From Paraburkholderia elongata (lineage in GTDB: Bacteria > Pseudomonadota > Gammaproteobacteria > Burkholderiales > Burkholderiaceae): 50,230 nucleotides of DNA. The stretch lies in the NCBI RefSeq assembly GCF_013177735.1, contig NZ_WOEZ01000300.1:1-50230 (forward strand), given 5' to 3'. The notes beneath the pieces are model-generated. The model saw only the letters and a program-made list of their open reading frames with translations. It was not told the DNA's origin and did no database searches. The translations under genes and the position numbers were made by a program. Shown here one piece after another: positions 1 through 8,639 of this stretch (position 1 is the stretch's first letter; each line of letters opens with the position of its first letter).

Positions 1-677
1 ACTACAAGCGATTTTCGCCGTCCCCCGCGCACCACCACACAACAAATCAAGGACTTACGACTGCGGTCGGGTCAGAAAATGGCGAAAAACGGTGGCTTTC
101 AGGCGCGAATAGCGAAAGTCGGGCTAATTCTTAAGTGGGTCCCCTGGCTTGGAGTGGGTAGTGGTGCATCTGGAATCCGTGCTATCGCACATTCGGCGTG
201 AGTGACAAAGGGCTCATCAGCTCCCACTCCGCACTGCGTGCGTCGCGGATGGGTATGCATGGGAAACCAGGGGCTTCGTTTCGGCGTGGTTGGGGCCGTC
301 GGCTTCGCCTCGGCGAGGCGCCGAATGAAGCGTAAGTACGAAACGCAGCGGGCGGGCTTAAGAAGTGCGCGTCGGCGCGCGTAGCGCCGCCGGAAGAATG
401 ACTGCCTTGTCACCAGGGCCGAGTGTGCGAAAACACAGATTCCAGATGCTCCACTACCGCAACTGCGCGAGGGGCCCGCTTAGCAGGGGGTTCGAGCCGC
501 TTTCTTTTGCCTACTTTTCTTTGCGGCAGGCAAAGAAAAGTAGGTGCCCGCCCCGCACAGGGGCGACGCTAATAATCCAATATCAAATCAAGGAAAGGCC
601 AAAAAGCCAGATCAAGGAAAGGCCAACGCCGCAGGCATACAGAAGAACAACCGCCGAGCAGGCAAAAACCCAAACCT
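1..677. other. Non-coding region downstream of gltA
   Basis: I see no convincing gene here. Open frames exist on both strands around 99-413 and 365-826, but they are Arg/Ser/Pro-rich, show no domain, and the second runs into gltA on the opposite strand. The block resembles dispersed non-coding sequence that I associate with Burkholderia genomes (recollection, not tested). It holds a perfect hairpin repeat at 510-544 and a short direct repeat: the unit ATCAAGGAAAGGCCAA occurs at 587-602 and again at 611-626, a 24-bp period. Confidence 0.5.
510..544. repeat. Perfect 15-bp hairpin repeat, Burkholderia type
   Basis: The arms CCTACTTTTCTTTGC and GCAAAGAAAAGTAGG are perfect complements separated by the 5-nt loop GGCAG. 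I recognise the motif, together with the following GCCCCGCACAGGGGC-like stretch, as a common intergenic palindrome of Burkholderia and Paraburkholderia genomes. It lies about 130 bp past the end of gltA and could act as a bidirectional transcription stop, although no long T-tract follows. The hairpin is directly visible; the family assignment is from memory. Confidence 0.7.
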
Positions 678-1976
678 TTACCGCTTGGCAAGCGGCCGAG
701 CCTCACGCTGAGTCTCCCCCACGAACAATTGCCGCGGCCGCCCAATCTTCTGTTCCGGATCGGCGATCATTTCGTTCCACTGCGCAATCCAGCCGACCGT
801 CCGAGCCATCGCGAAGATACACGTGAACATCGCCGTCGGAATACCCAACGCACGCTGCACGATCCCCGAATAAAAATCGACATTCGGATAGAGCTTTCGC
901 GAAACGAAGTATTCGTCCTCAAGGGCAATCTTCTCGAGCGCCATAGCGAGCTTGAACAGCGGATCATCATGCAGCCCCAGCTCTTCCAGCACTTCATGAC
1001 AAGTCTCACGCATCAGCTTCGCGCGCGGATCGTAATTCTTGTACACACGGTGACCAAAACCCATCAACTTCACGCCGGAGTTCTTATCCTTCACCTTCGC
1101 GATGAACTCAGGGATATTGTCGACCGAGCCGATCTCCTCCAGCATGTTGAGTGCAGCTTCATTCGCGCCGCCATGAGCCGGACCCCACAAACAAGCAATG
1201 CCCGCCGCAATACACGCGAACGGATTAGCGCCCGACGAACCCGCCAGACGCACCGTCGACGTCGACGCATTCTGCTCGTGATCCGCATGCAAAATCAGAA
1301 TGCGGTCCAGCGCGCGCACCAGCACGTCGTTGACCTCGTACTCTTCCGCCGGATTGGCGAACATCATCCGCATGAAATTCGCGCTGTACGACAGGTCGTT
1401 CTTCGGATAAACGAACGGCTGGCCGACGGTGTACTTGTACGCCATCGCGACCAGAGTCGGCAGCTTCGCGATCATGCGAATCGCGGATACGTCGCGGTGC
1501 TGCGGATTGCTGATGTCAAGCGAGTCGTGATAGAACGCCGATAGCGCACCGACCGCCGCCACCAGAATCGCCATCGGATGCGCGTCACGGCGGAAACCGC
1601 GGAAGAAGAAATGCATCTGTTCATGCACCATCGTATGCTGCGTAACCGTGGTGACGAACTCTTCCTTCTGCTGCGCATTCGGCAACTCGCCCTTCAGCAG
1701 CAGGTAGCACGTTTCAAGGAAGTCGGCGTTTTGCGCCAGATTGTCGATCGGATAACCGCGATACAGCAGCTCGCCTTTGTCACCGTCGATATACGTGATT
1801 TCGGAATTGCATGCCGCCGTGGACATGAAACCCGGGTCGTACGTGAACTTGCCGGTCTGCCCGTACAGCTTGCGAATGTCGATGACATCCGGACCGAGCG
1901 TGCCCTGATAAATGGGCAAATCAATCGTCTGATCGCTGTCGGAAAAGCTCAGCGTCGCGTGTGTCTTCGAGTTCAT
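678..1976 (-). CDS. gltA: Citrate synthase (type II)
   Basis: Condenses oxaloacetate and acetyl-CoA to citrate, the entry step of the TCA cycle, in the cytoplasm. The 432-residue length matches the large, hexameric, NADH-regulated bacterial class (E. coli GltA is 427). Catalytic landmarks are all present: GPAHGGANEAA with the first active-site His, GFGHRVYK with the second, and NVDFYSG with the catalytic Asp. The N-terminal beta-rich part (GDKGELLYRGYPI) typical of type II enzymes is intact. In many Burkholderia genomes gltA follows sdhE in the succinate dehydrogenase operon; here nothing of that operon lies directly upstream, so the gene probably has its own promoter in the gap between 1977 and 2353. 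Confidence 0.97.
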   Translation of the reverse strand: MNSKTHATLSFSDSDQTIDLPIYQGTLGPDVIDIRKLYGQTGKFTYDPGFMSTAACNSEITYIDGDKGELLYRGYPIDNLAQNADFLETCYLLLKGELPNAQQKEEFVTTVTQHTMVHEQMHFFFRGFRRDAHPMAILVAAVGALSAFYHDSLDISNPQHRDVSAIRMIAKLPTLVAMAYKYTVGQPFVYPKNDLSYSANFMRMMFANPAEEYEVNDVLVRALDRILILHADHEQNASTSTVRLAGSSGANPFACIAAGIACLWGPAHGGANEAALNMLEEIGSVDNIPEFIAKVKDKNSGVKLMGFGHRVYKNYDPRAKLMRETCHEVLEELGLHDDPLFKLAMALEKIALEDEYFVSRKLYPNVDFYSGIVQRALGIPTAMFTCIFAMARTVGWIAQWNEMIADPEQKIGRPRQLFVGETQREARPLAKR

Positions 1977-2353
1977 CTACACGTTCCTTTTACTTTCACA
2001 TCGCACACGTGCCGGCATGCTCGATCGTCGGATCACCGCTTGGCATGCTCAGGCTCCGCTTCGCATTCTACGGTCCGCAGGGGCTTCGATTGGGGCGATT
2101 GATCGCAACAATCCATCTCGACTGGCGCAACATTCGTTGTCTGAAAGATGGACGTCATCGCCTGAAACACGTGGATGCAAGCGGAAGTACGCAGCACGGA
2201 AAAGCGCCGTGCCCGCAGAGCGGCATTACCGGCCAAATGAAAGTTAGCGCGCTTACTGCAACAATGTTTTGCGGCAGTCAAGCTGCACAAGCAGCGCCGC
2301 TCTGCGATACTGAATCCGTGTTTTGCTTCCCCTGCGAACACATCGCTGTCTTT

Positions 2354-2381
2354 GGCCCGCCGTCCAACGGCGGGCCTTTTT
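2354..2381 (+). terminator. Rho-independent terminator with no gene before it
   Basis: GGCCCGCCG (2354-2362), loop TCCAA, CGGCGGGCC (2368-2376), then TTTTT. This is a textbook intrinsic terminator reading rightward. The only upstream gene, gltA, starts at 1976 and reads away from it, so no rightward gene ends here. The next start codon is only 28 nt downstream. The structure therefore ends either a small RNA made from 1977-2353 or a leader transcript of the following gene. The 377-nt stretch before it contains no other feature I can support. Confidence 0.8.
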
Positions 2382-2409
2382 AATCAGCCAGAAGAACAGG
2401 AAGGACCAC

Positions 2410-2811
2410 ATGAACGCATCTCTCGAAACGCTGTTTCCGGATCACGTCCACAACGAAGACAACATCGTCACCGCACTGAATCACCAGGACATCGTCGTGG
2501 CGTTGTCGGCGGCGCTAAAGACGCAAGACGTGGCGGTGCTGCATATGCTTTACCCGCGTACCGACGCGCGCACCCATCGCAGTCTCGATACCCTCGTGGA
2601 TGTCCTGCACGGCCATGGCCTGCATGAAGTCGCGGATCTGATCGCGCAAGAAGCGCACTATCTGCTGTTCAAAGACCCCGTGAAGGCATGGAAAGCCTTC
2701 CACGAAATTCGCAACGACTCGCTCGCGATCGGCGTGCATCTGTATTACCACGGCCTCGTCGGCGAAGCCGCGGAACGCGCGCTCGATAAAGACGCGCATC
2801 GCAAGGCCTGA
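2410..2811 (+). CDS. Small alpha-helical protein of unknown function
   Basis: A 133-residue cytoplasmic protein with no signal peptide or membrane segment. I chose the ATG at 2410 because AGGAAGG lies 6-12 nt upstream; the open frame extends further back but only through the terminator. The sequence is rich in Ala, His and Leu and reads as a bundle of amphipathic helices (for example DTLVDVLHGHGLHEVADLIA and AWKAFHEIRNDSLAIGVHLY). I recognise no catalytic motif. It converges with the alpha/beta hydrolase gene, 14 bp away. Codon use is typical of the core genome, so it is very likely a real resident gene, possibly controlled by the leader terminator just upstream. Confidence 0.75.
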   Translation: MNASLETLFPDHVHNEDNIVTALNHQDIVVALSAALKTQDVAVLHMLYPRTDARTHRSLDTLVDVLHGHGLHEVADLIAQEAHYLLFKDPVKAWKAFHEIRNDSLAIGVHLYYHGLVGEAAERALDKDAHRKA

Positions 2812-2825
2812 ACCACGCGGGTGAT

Positions 2826-3683
2826 TCAAACGTCCACTGAGCGAATGAACTCGTCGACGTAGCGATTGAACGCTGCAGGATGCGCGAGATTCATCCCGTG
2901 CGAGGCGCCGCGCACCGTTTCACGGCGTGAATCCGCCAGCCATGTTTGCAGCGCTGTCGCAGTGCGGCGAAACATGTCGGGACTCTTTTCGCCGTCGATC
3001 AGTAGCACCGGGCAGCGCACCTCGGCCGCCTGCTCGGGTACGTAAGCGGGTAACGGGTCACGGAATTGACGCGCGAGCGTGTGTGCGTTGTCGGTCGCCA
3101 TCCTGCGAAATCCCGGCGTGCTCATCGCCCAGAATCCGGGGCGGCTCACCGAATCGACGAAGAGCTGCAAGCCCGCTTCCACCTCGCCGGTTTCGATCAG
3201 CTGCGCGGCTTTCGCGCGCAATGCGTTGACAGTCTCCGGCAAAGTCGCGGGCGGTCGCCCGGCAATCTGCAACGAGCCGCCCGGGTCAGCAAGCGTCAAC
3301 GTGCGCACATACTGCGGATGGCGCCGCGCAAAATGGAATGTCACGCAGCCGCCGCGCGAATGACCCACCACGTGCGCCGGCCCGGCGCCGAAACGACCGA
3401 TGAATTCGGCCACGTCGTCCGCATGTTCGCTCCAGCTGAACGGCAGGTCCGGCTCGGTATCCGTCACCGGCCAGTAATGCGTGAGACTCACCGTGACGCA
3501 GCGGTATTGCTTCGACAGACCCGTGAGTTGCGGCTGCCAATAGCGGTAGTCGCACAGCGATCCATGCACGAACAACAGCAGTTCACCCTCCCCGGCTTCC
3601 ACATAGGGCATGCGTAAGCCGCTGTGCAGCGCGATAAATGACGGGGATGCGGCAGAGGACGAAGCGGAAACGGATTGATTCAC
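2826..3683 (-). CDS. Alpha/beta hydrolase
   Basis: A 285-residue alpha/beta-hydrolase-fold enzyme of the ester/lactone hydrolase or haloperoxidase-like type. The oxyanion-hole motif is VHGS near residue 40, the nucleophile elbow is GHSRGG with Ser109, an acidic residue follows strand 6 in LLIDGEKSPD (about 230), and the catalytic His is in GASHGMN (about 263). No signal peptide is evident, so it should be cytoplasmic. The frame opens with a GTG at 3683 that lacks a clear ribosome site; a slightly later start cannot be excluded, although the first strand would then be lost. The substrate is not predictable and the neighbours give no pathway hint. Confidence 0.85.
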   Translation of the reverse strand: MNQSVSASSSAASPSFIALHSGLRMPYVEAGEGELLLFVHGSLCDYRYWQPQLTGLSKQYRCVTVSLTHYWPVTDTEPDLPFSWSEHADDVAEFIGRFGAGPAHVVGHSRGGCVTFHFARRHPQYVRTLTLADPGGSLQIAGRPPATLPETVNALRAKAAQLIETGEVEAGLQLFVDSVSRPGFWAMSTPGFRRMATDNAHTLARQFRDPLPAYVPEQAAEVRCPVLLIDGEKSPDMFRRTATALQTWLADSRRETVRGASHGMNLAHPAAFNRYVDEFIRSVDV

Positions 3684-3852
3684 AGGGGGTTCACGGACGG
3701 CGCGGCGACTGCTGAATAGATCAGCGGCGCCGGCTAGAAATGGATTCGAAGAAGAAAGCGTGTTGGCGTCCCTGAAATTGGGACGCGGAGCGTATTGTCA
3801 CACAGCCATTCAATATGCGCCGAGGCTGCAACGCGGGACGTCCCGCATCAAA

Positions 3853-4905
3853 TCATTCGTAAGCGCTGTCGTCGAGCAAACCGGCGCCAGCCGCCGCGCC
3901 CGCGCCACGCACTGCGCAAGTCAACGGTTCATCAGCGACGCGGACCTCGAGCCCGAGTTCGTTGGTCAGGCGACGGCCCAGATTGCCGAGCAGCGCGCCG
4001 CCGCCGGTCAGCACGATGCCGCTGTGCGCGATATCGGTGACCAGTTCGGCCGGTGCCGTTTCAAGCGCGCGTTTCACGGCGCCGATCACCTGACGCAGCG
4101 GGCCCTCGATCGCATCGGCGATGTCGTGGTTGCTCAACTGAACGGTGCGCGGCAAGCCGTCGTCGACGCTGCGCCCCGTCGCGTTCATATGTTCGACCGG
4201 CACGTCGCGCACGGCCGAACCGATGCCCTTCTTGACGTGTTCGGCGGTTTGCTCGCCAAGCAGCACGCCATACAGGTTGCGCACGTAACTGACGATCGCC
4301 AGGTCGAAACTGTCACCGCCCACGCGAACCGAGCCGCTATACGCGAGGCCGCCGAGCGAGATCACGCCGACTTCGGTCGTGCCGCCGCCAATGTCGACCA
4401 CCATCGAGCCGGTCGCCGCCGATACCGGCAGGCCCGCACCGACCGCCGACGCCAGCGATTCGCCGATCAGACTGACCTTCCACGCGCCGGCCGCCACCGC
4501 GGCTTCCTTGATCGCGCGACGCTCGACCTGGGTGGCGCCCGCCGGCACGCACAGGGTGAACGCGGCGCGTCGGCTGAACAGCGGGCGCGGGCGAGCCATG
4601 TCGACGAATTGCCGGATCATCTGTTCGGCAGCGGAAAAATTGGCGATGACGCCGTGCCGCATCGGCCGTATGGCTTCGACGTTGCTCGGCGCGCGGCCGA
4701 GCAGCTGGCGCGCTTCGGCGCCCACTGCCGCCACGCGTTTTTGCCCGGCGGCGGACTCTTTCTGGAACGCCACGACGGACGGCTCGTTCAGCACGATGCC
4801 GCCGTTGTCGGTATAGATAAGGGTATTGGCCGTGCCGAGGTCCACCGCGACAGAATGACGGAACAGTCGATCGAAAAGCGGGTAATGCGGCGTTGGTCTG
4901 GCCAT
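3853..4905 (-). CDS. MreB-like actin homologue, paralogue
   Basis: A 350-residue bacterial actin of the MreB family, which polymerises under the inner membrane to guide cell-wall synthesis. Nucleotide-binding landmarks are clear: VDLGTANTLIY (phosphate 1), VVDIGGGTTEVGVISLGG (phosphate 2), and VLTGGGALLGNLG (adenosine). The family stretch VPVGATQVERRAI is kept as VPAGATQVERRAI. I chose the ATG at 4905 by alignment to MreB; a GTG at 4986 would add 27 residues with no counterpart. No mreC, mreD, mrdA or rodA lies next to it, so this is probably a second, stand-alone MreB rather than the housekeeping copy. It has an acidic-poor C-terminus, unlike E. coli MreB. Confidence 0.9.
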   Translation of the reverse strand: MARPTPHYPLFDRLFRHSVAVDLGTANTLIYTDNGGIVLNEPSVVAFQKESAAGQKRVAAVGAEARQLLGRAPSNVEAIRPMRHGVIANFSAAEQMIRQFVDMARPRPLFSRRAAFTLCVPAGATQVERRAIKEAAVAAGAWKVSLIGESLASAVGAGLPVSAATGSMVVDIGGGTTEVGVISLGGLAYSGSVRVGGDSFDLAIVSYVRNLYGVLLGEQTAEHVKKGIGSAVRDVPVEHMNATGRSVDDGLPRTVQLSNHDIADAIEGPLRQVIGAVKRALETAPAELVTDIAHSGIVLTGGGALLGNLGRRLTNELGLEVRVADEPLTCAVRGAGAAAGAGLLDDSAYE

Positions 4906-5096
4906 AGGAAGGCTCTGATGTGTCGTTATCCGCCCTTGTCGGGCAGTCTGGAAAATGCGCCCCCGGTCACCCGAGCCGCTTGGCACGCCCAGATGGGCGT
5001 TGCGCGGTCCGCGCGGCGGGGGTGATTTTCATGCTAATGAGCAGTTAACGGCAAGCAGATCAGAATCTTTAGGGCCACTTTTCAATCAGGACCGTG

Positions 5097-5756
5097 TCAG
5101 TCGCGCGACAAAGCGCCGAGCGCGTGCTCCAACGCCTGCTTGCCGAGCTCGACACCGTCCGCGTTAATCGTGTGACCAATGCCGGGCAACGCGTAGGCAT
5201 CGACCGTGTAGCCGGCGTTGCTGAATGCGTCCGCAGCGTATTCCAGTTCCTGTACCGGGATCACTTCGTCCTCTTCGCCATGCACGAGCGTAAGCGGTGT
5301 GCCGTTCTGCGCGACGATCACCGAGCCGAGCCGCCCCGAATACGCGACAACAGCGGCAGCGCCTTCCGCGCTCGTCGCCACGTGATGCATCGCCATGATC
5401 GATCCCTGCGAGAAGCCGACCAATGCAAGGCGGTCGAAAGGAAGCTGCCAGTGCGCAAGTTCCGCCTCGAGCATGCGTCGCAACGCCGGATAGGCGGCAG
5501 CGACACGCACCTCGCGATTGCCCTCGTTGACATCGCGCAGGCTGAACCACTGGCGTCCGCCGAAGCCGCCGTCGAAGGGCTCGGTGCCGTCGAGCGAGGT
5601 GAACGCCACGTCCGGGAGGTTCTCGCTCCAGATGTCCGCGAGCGGCATCAGATCGCGCGCATTGCTGCCCACGCCGTGCATCAGCACCACCAATGCCTTG
5701 GCCGGCGTTGTCGCCGGCGCGCGCCGCCAGCCGTGTTCGAATTGTTCCCAGGCCAT
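5097..5756 (-). CDS. Carboxylesterase/phospholipase family serine hydrolase
   Basis: A 219-residue alpha/beta hydrolase of the carboxylesterase II / YpfH type, hydrolysing short acyl esters in the cytoplasm. It shows LMHGVGSNARDL (oxyanion hole), GFSQGS (nucleophile Ser), GEEDEVIP (acid) and GIGHTI (His), in the usual order and at the length usual for the family. The ATG at 5756 is preceded by AGGAG at good spacing, so the longer frame reaching 5900 is not used. It sits alone between the mreB-like gene and the DHA2 transporter. Confidence 0.9.
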   Translation of the reverse strand: MAWEQFEHGWRRAPATTPAKALVVLMHGVGSNARDLMPLADIWSENLPDVAFTSLDGTEPFDGGFGGRQWFSLRDVNEGNREVRVAAAYPALRRMLEAELAHWQLPFDRLALVGFSQGSIMAMHHVATSAEGAAAVVAYSGRLGSVIVAQNGTPLTLVHGEEDEVIPVQELEYAADAFSNAGYTVDAYALPGIGHTINADGVELGKQALEHALGALSRD

Positions 5757-6126
5757 ATTCAACTCCTCTCTCTGTACTCGCTTGTATTCTCGGTTCTTGT
5801 TTCCGCACGCGCCGCCAGCCACGCTGGCAATGCGCTGCCCTCCGTAGCGCCTTACTTGGCTTCGCTCGCGTAACTCTCGCGATGCCTCAAGTGGCTGCAC
5901 GTGGCCTCAGGTGGCCGCACATCGCTTCGCGAAGCGCCATGCAGCCTAAGCCGGGAGCATACGCTGCCGGACTGGTTTCTGTCGTCGAATCTGCGTGGGC
6001 CGACGACGTCAAAACGTGAATACAGGTATGCTTTTGCGAGCACTCGACCGGCCGCCCGGCTCATTGCCCGGGCAGTGAATAACACGCCGTGCAGAACACC
6101 CGTAGCATCGCAATCCGGAGAATCGT
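5757..6126. other. 370-bp divergent intergenic region
   Basis: Separates the leftward esterase gene from the rightward transporter gene. I find no gene. The segment 5875-5945 contains imperfect repeats of GTGGC(C/T) and the palindromic core TTCGCGAA near 5925. Promoters of both flanking genes must lie here, but I cannot identify them with confidence. Confidence 0.4.
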
Positions 6127-7704
6127 TTGAGCCAGCCGTCTTCCGCGCCTGCTGCCACGCCGCCCGCACCACCGCCGCCATTGCAAGGCGGCAAACTGGT
6201 TCTGGCGACCATCGCCGTCGCGCTCGCCACCTTCATGAACGTGCTCGACACGTCGATCGCGAACGTTGCGATCCCAACCATTTCGGGCAACCTCGGCGTC
6301 TCGGTCGATGAAGGCACGTGGGTCATCACGGTGTTCGCCGCGGCCAATGCCGTCTCGATTCCCCTGACCGGCTGGCTCACGCAACGCATCGGCCAGGTCA
6401 AGCTGTTCGTCGGTGCGATTCTGATGTTCGTGCTGGCTTCGTGGTTATGCGGCATTGCGCCCACGCTGCCGATCCTGCTGGTCGCGCGGGTGTTCCAGGG
6501 CGCGGTGGCCGGTCCGCTGATTCCGCTCTCGCAAGCGATTCTGCTCGGCTCGTATCCCAAGGAGAAGTCGTCGACCGCACTCTCGCTATGGGCCATGACG
6601 GCGACCGTCGGCCCAATTGCGGGCCCCGCGCTCGGCGGCTGGATCACGGATAGTTATAGCTGGTCGTGGATCTTCTACATCAACATTCCGGTCGGCATTT
6701 TCGCGGCCGGCGTCACGTGGATGATCTATCGCACCCGTGAGTCGGCAACCCGCAAGCCACCCATCGACGTGGTCGGGCTGGGCCTGCTGGTTACTTGGGT
6801 CGCCTCGCTGCAGATCATGCTCGACAAGGGTAAGGACCTCGACTGGTTCTCGTCGCCGGTGATCGTGATTCTCGGCGTCACAGCGCTGATCAGTTTCGCG
6901 TTTTTCCTCGTGTGGGAGCTGTCCGAGGAGAATCCGATCGTCGATTTGCGGCTCTTCCAGCAACGCAATTTTCTCGGCGGCACGATTGCGATTTCGGTGG
7001 CGTACGGCGTGTTCTTCGGCAACCTGGTGCTGCTGCCGCAATGGATGCAGGAGTATCTGAACTACCGCTCCGTGGATGCCGGTCTCGTTACCGCGCCGCT
7101 CGGCGTCTTCGCGGTACTGCTCGCGCCGGTGATGGGCCGCGTGCTGCCGCGTTCGGACGCACGCATCATTGCGACCCTCGCGTTTATCGGCTTCGCGATC
7201 GTGTTTTATATGCGCTCGAAGTACTTGATCGAAATCGACACGTGGCACCTCGTGCTCCCCACGCTGCTGCAAGGCATTCCGATGGCGCTGTTCTTCGTGC
7301 CGCTGACGGCGATCATTCTGTCCGGTCAGCCGCCGAACAAGATTCCGGCGGCCGCTGGCTTGTCGAATTTCGTGCGGGTGTTTTGCGGCGCGGTGGGCAC
7401 GTCGATCGCCGGCAACGAGTGGAATAACCGCACGGTGCTGCACCACGAACGGCTCACCGAGCAGGCCACCGTCAACAACCCGCTGTTCAGCCAGCAGATC
7501 GATTCGACCCAATCGCTGCTGCACCTGAATACAAATTCGGCGCAAGCGCTGTTCGATTTCACGGTGAACACGCAGGCCGCGATGATGGGCCTGAACGACA
7601 TCTTCTATGTATCGGCGATCATTTTCATTCTGATCATTCCGCTGATCTGGATTACGAAGCCGGCCAAGGGTGGCGGCGGAGCGAGTGCGGCGGGCGCGCA
7701 CTGA
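6127..7704 (+). CDS. DHA2-family (EmrB-like) MFS multidrug exporter
   Basis: A 525-residue inner-membrane proton antiporter of the 14-helix DHA2 family. After a short Pro-rich cytoplasmic N-terminus come the diagnostic first helix (TFMNVLDTSIANVAIPTI), the second-helix motif GTWVITVFAAANAVSIPLTG, motif A (GWLTQRIGQVK) and the motif C region (GPIAGPALGGWI). The start is a TTG with CGGAGA about 8 nt upstream; the next ATG would lie inside helix 1. EmrB usually works with an EmrA membrane-fusion protein and an outer-membrane channel, but neither is adjacent. It converges with the AraC regulator gene 34 bp downstream. Confidence 0.92.
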   Translation: MSQPSSAPAATPPAPPPPLQGGKLVLATIAVALATFMNVLDTSIANVAIPTISGNLGVSVDEGTWVITVFAAANAVSIPLTGWLTQRIGQVKLFVGAILMFVLASWLCGIAPTLPILLVARVFQGAVAGPLIPLSQAILLGSYPKEKSSTALSLWAMTATVGPIAGPALGGWITDSYSWSWIFYINIPVGIFAAGVTWMIYRTRESATRKPPIDVVGLGLLVTWVASLQIMLDKGKDLDWFSSPVIVILGVTALISFAFFLVWELSEENPIVDLRLFQQRNFLGGTIAISVAYGVFFGNLVLLPQWMQEYLNYRSVDAGLVTAPLGVFAVLLAPVMGRVLPRSDARIIATLAFIGFAIVFYMRSKYLIEIDTWHLVLPTLLQGIPMALFFVPLTAIILSGQPPNKIPAAAGLSNFVRVFCGAVGTSIAGNEWNNRTVLHHERLTEQATVNNPLFSQQIDSTQSLLHLNTNSAQALFDFTVNTQAAMMGLNDIFYVSAIIFILIIPLIWITKPAKGGGGASAAGAH

Positions 7705-7738
7705 TCGCGGTGTTCGCGGTGTTTTTTGGGGCGCTGCG

Positions 7739-8491
7739 TCAGCGGAAATAGCGAGCGGGCGTGTCGCCGAACGCGTCGCGAAACACCGCGATAAACGACG
7801 ACACGTCGTTGTAACCCACTTCGAGCGCCACCTGCGTGACGCTAGCCCCGGCGCCGAGGCGCTCCAGTGCAACTAGCAGCCGCAGTTGCTGCCGCCACTG
7901 GCCGAAGGTCTGCCCGGTCTCCTTGACGAAAAGGCGCGCCGCCGTGCGAGCGGTCACGCCGGCGGCTGCGGCCAGATCGTCGAGCACCGCCGGTTCCGCC
8001 GGGTTGGCGTTCAGCGCTTCGGCGATCCGCTGGATCCGTGGATCGCGCGGCCAGTGCAGCGCGAGAGGCGCGGTGGGCAACCCGGACAGGCGGTCCAGCA
8101 AGACTTGCAGGAGGCGTTCGGCGGGTTCGTCGAACGGTTTGTCGTGCGGCAGATCGGCCGCGGCGCTCAGCAAAGCTTCCCCCAGACGGTCGAGCGCCAG
8201 CGCAACGTTTTGCGCCGGTAACGGCGCGGCATCCACATCGGCATACAGCGAATGGAATCTCACCGGCTCGGCGGCCGACAGGTAATGCTGCACGTTCGCC
8301 ATCAGCCAGAGCGCGTGACCCGGCGGCACGACCCATCGTCCAGTTTCAGTGCGCACGGTCAGCACGCCTACGCTCACGTGAATCAACCGCGCGCGGCGAT
8401 AGGCGCGCCACGGCTCGTCCAACGCGTTGTAACGCTCTTCGACCACGAATACCGGACGCGCGACGCCGTCCGGATCGAAGGCTTGCATCAT
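7739..8491 (-). CDS. AraC-family transcriptional regulator
   Basis: A 250-residue regulator with an N-terminal cupin-like sensor (VRTETGRWVVPPGHALWL, about residues 45-65) and a C-terminal AraC/XylS pair of helix-turn-helix motifs: LDDLAAAAGVTARTAARLF and VTQVALEVGYNDVSSFIAVF, ending DTPARYFR. Such proteins bind direct half-sites upstream of target genes. The frame begins with two consecutive ATGs (8491 and 8488) without a strong ribosome site. The nearest plausible targets are itself and the glutaminase gene, which diverges 148 bp away; its convergence with the efflux gene does not prove a link. Confidence 0.92.
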   Translation of the reverse strand: MMQAFDPDGVARPVFVVEERYNALDEPWRAYRRARLIHVSVGVLTVRTETGRWVVPPGHALWLMANVQHYLSAAEPVRFHSLYADVDAAPLPAQNVALALDRLGEALLSAAADLPHDKPFDEPAERLLQVLLDRLSGLPTAPLALHWPRDPRIQRIAEALNANPAEPAVLDDLAAAAGVTARTAARLFVKETGQTFGQWRQQLRLLVALERLGAGASVTQVALEVGYNDVSSFIAVFRDAFGDTPARYFR

Positions 8492-8639
8492 GAATGTCCG
8501 TTTTGCCCGGTCGCCTTAATAAACACAGCAAGATTAGCATAGCCTTTGCGAAACGCTGCTCGAACCCCGCCGTGCCTCTCCGCATAAACAATTCGCGCCA
8601 GGTTGCCAGTAGAATCGCGACTTCAACGGTCCGAGCCCA

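Noticed and set aside
99..413. 104-residue leftward open frame near the left end
   Set aside because: Overlaps open frames on the other strand, is Arg/Pro-rich, has no domain or ribosome site; more likely repeated non-coding DNA.
587..626. Short direct repeat as a possible CRISPR or satellite
   Set aside because: Fewer than two full units of 24 bp; no spacers or cas genes.
729..1544. 271-residue rightward frame opposite gltA
   Set aside because: Lies wholly within the citrate synthase gene on the other strand; typical high-GC shadow frame.
3760..5025. 421-residue rightward frame opposite the mreB-like gene
   Set aside because: Shadow of MreB; composition is Arg/His/Ala-rich without a fold signature.
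6586..7872. 428-residue leftward frame opposite the DHA2 transporter
   Set aside because: Shadow frame; the plus-strand product is a clear MFS protein.
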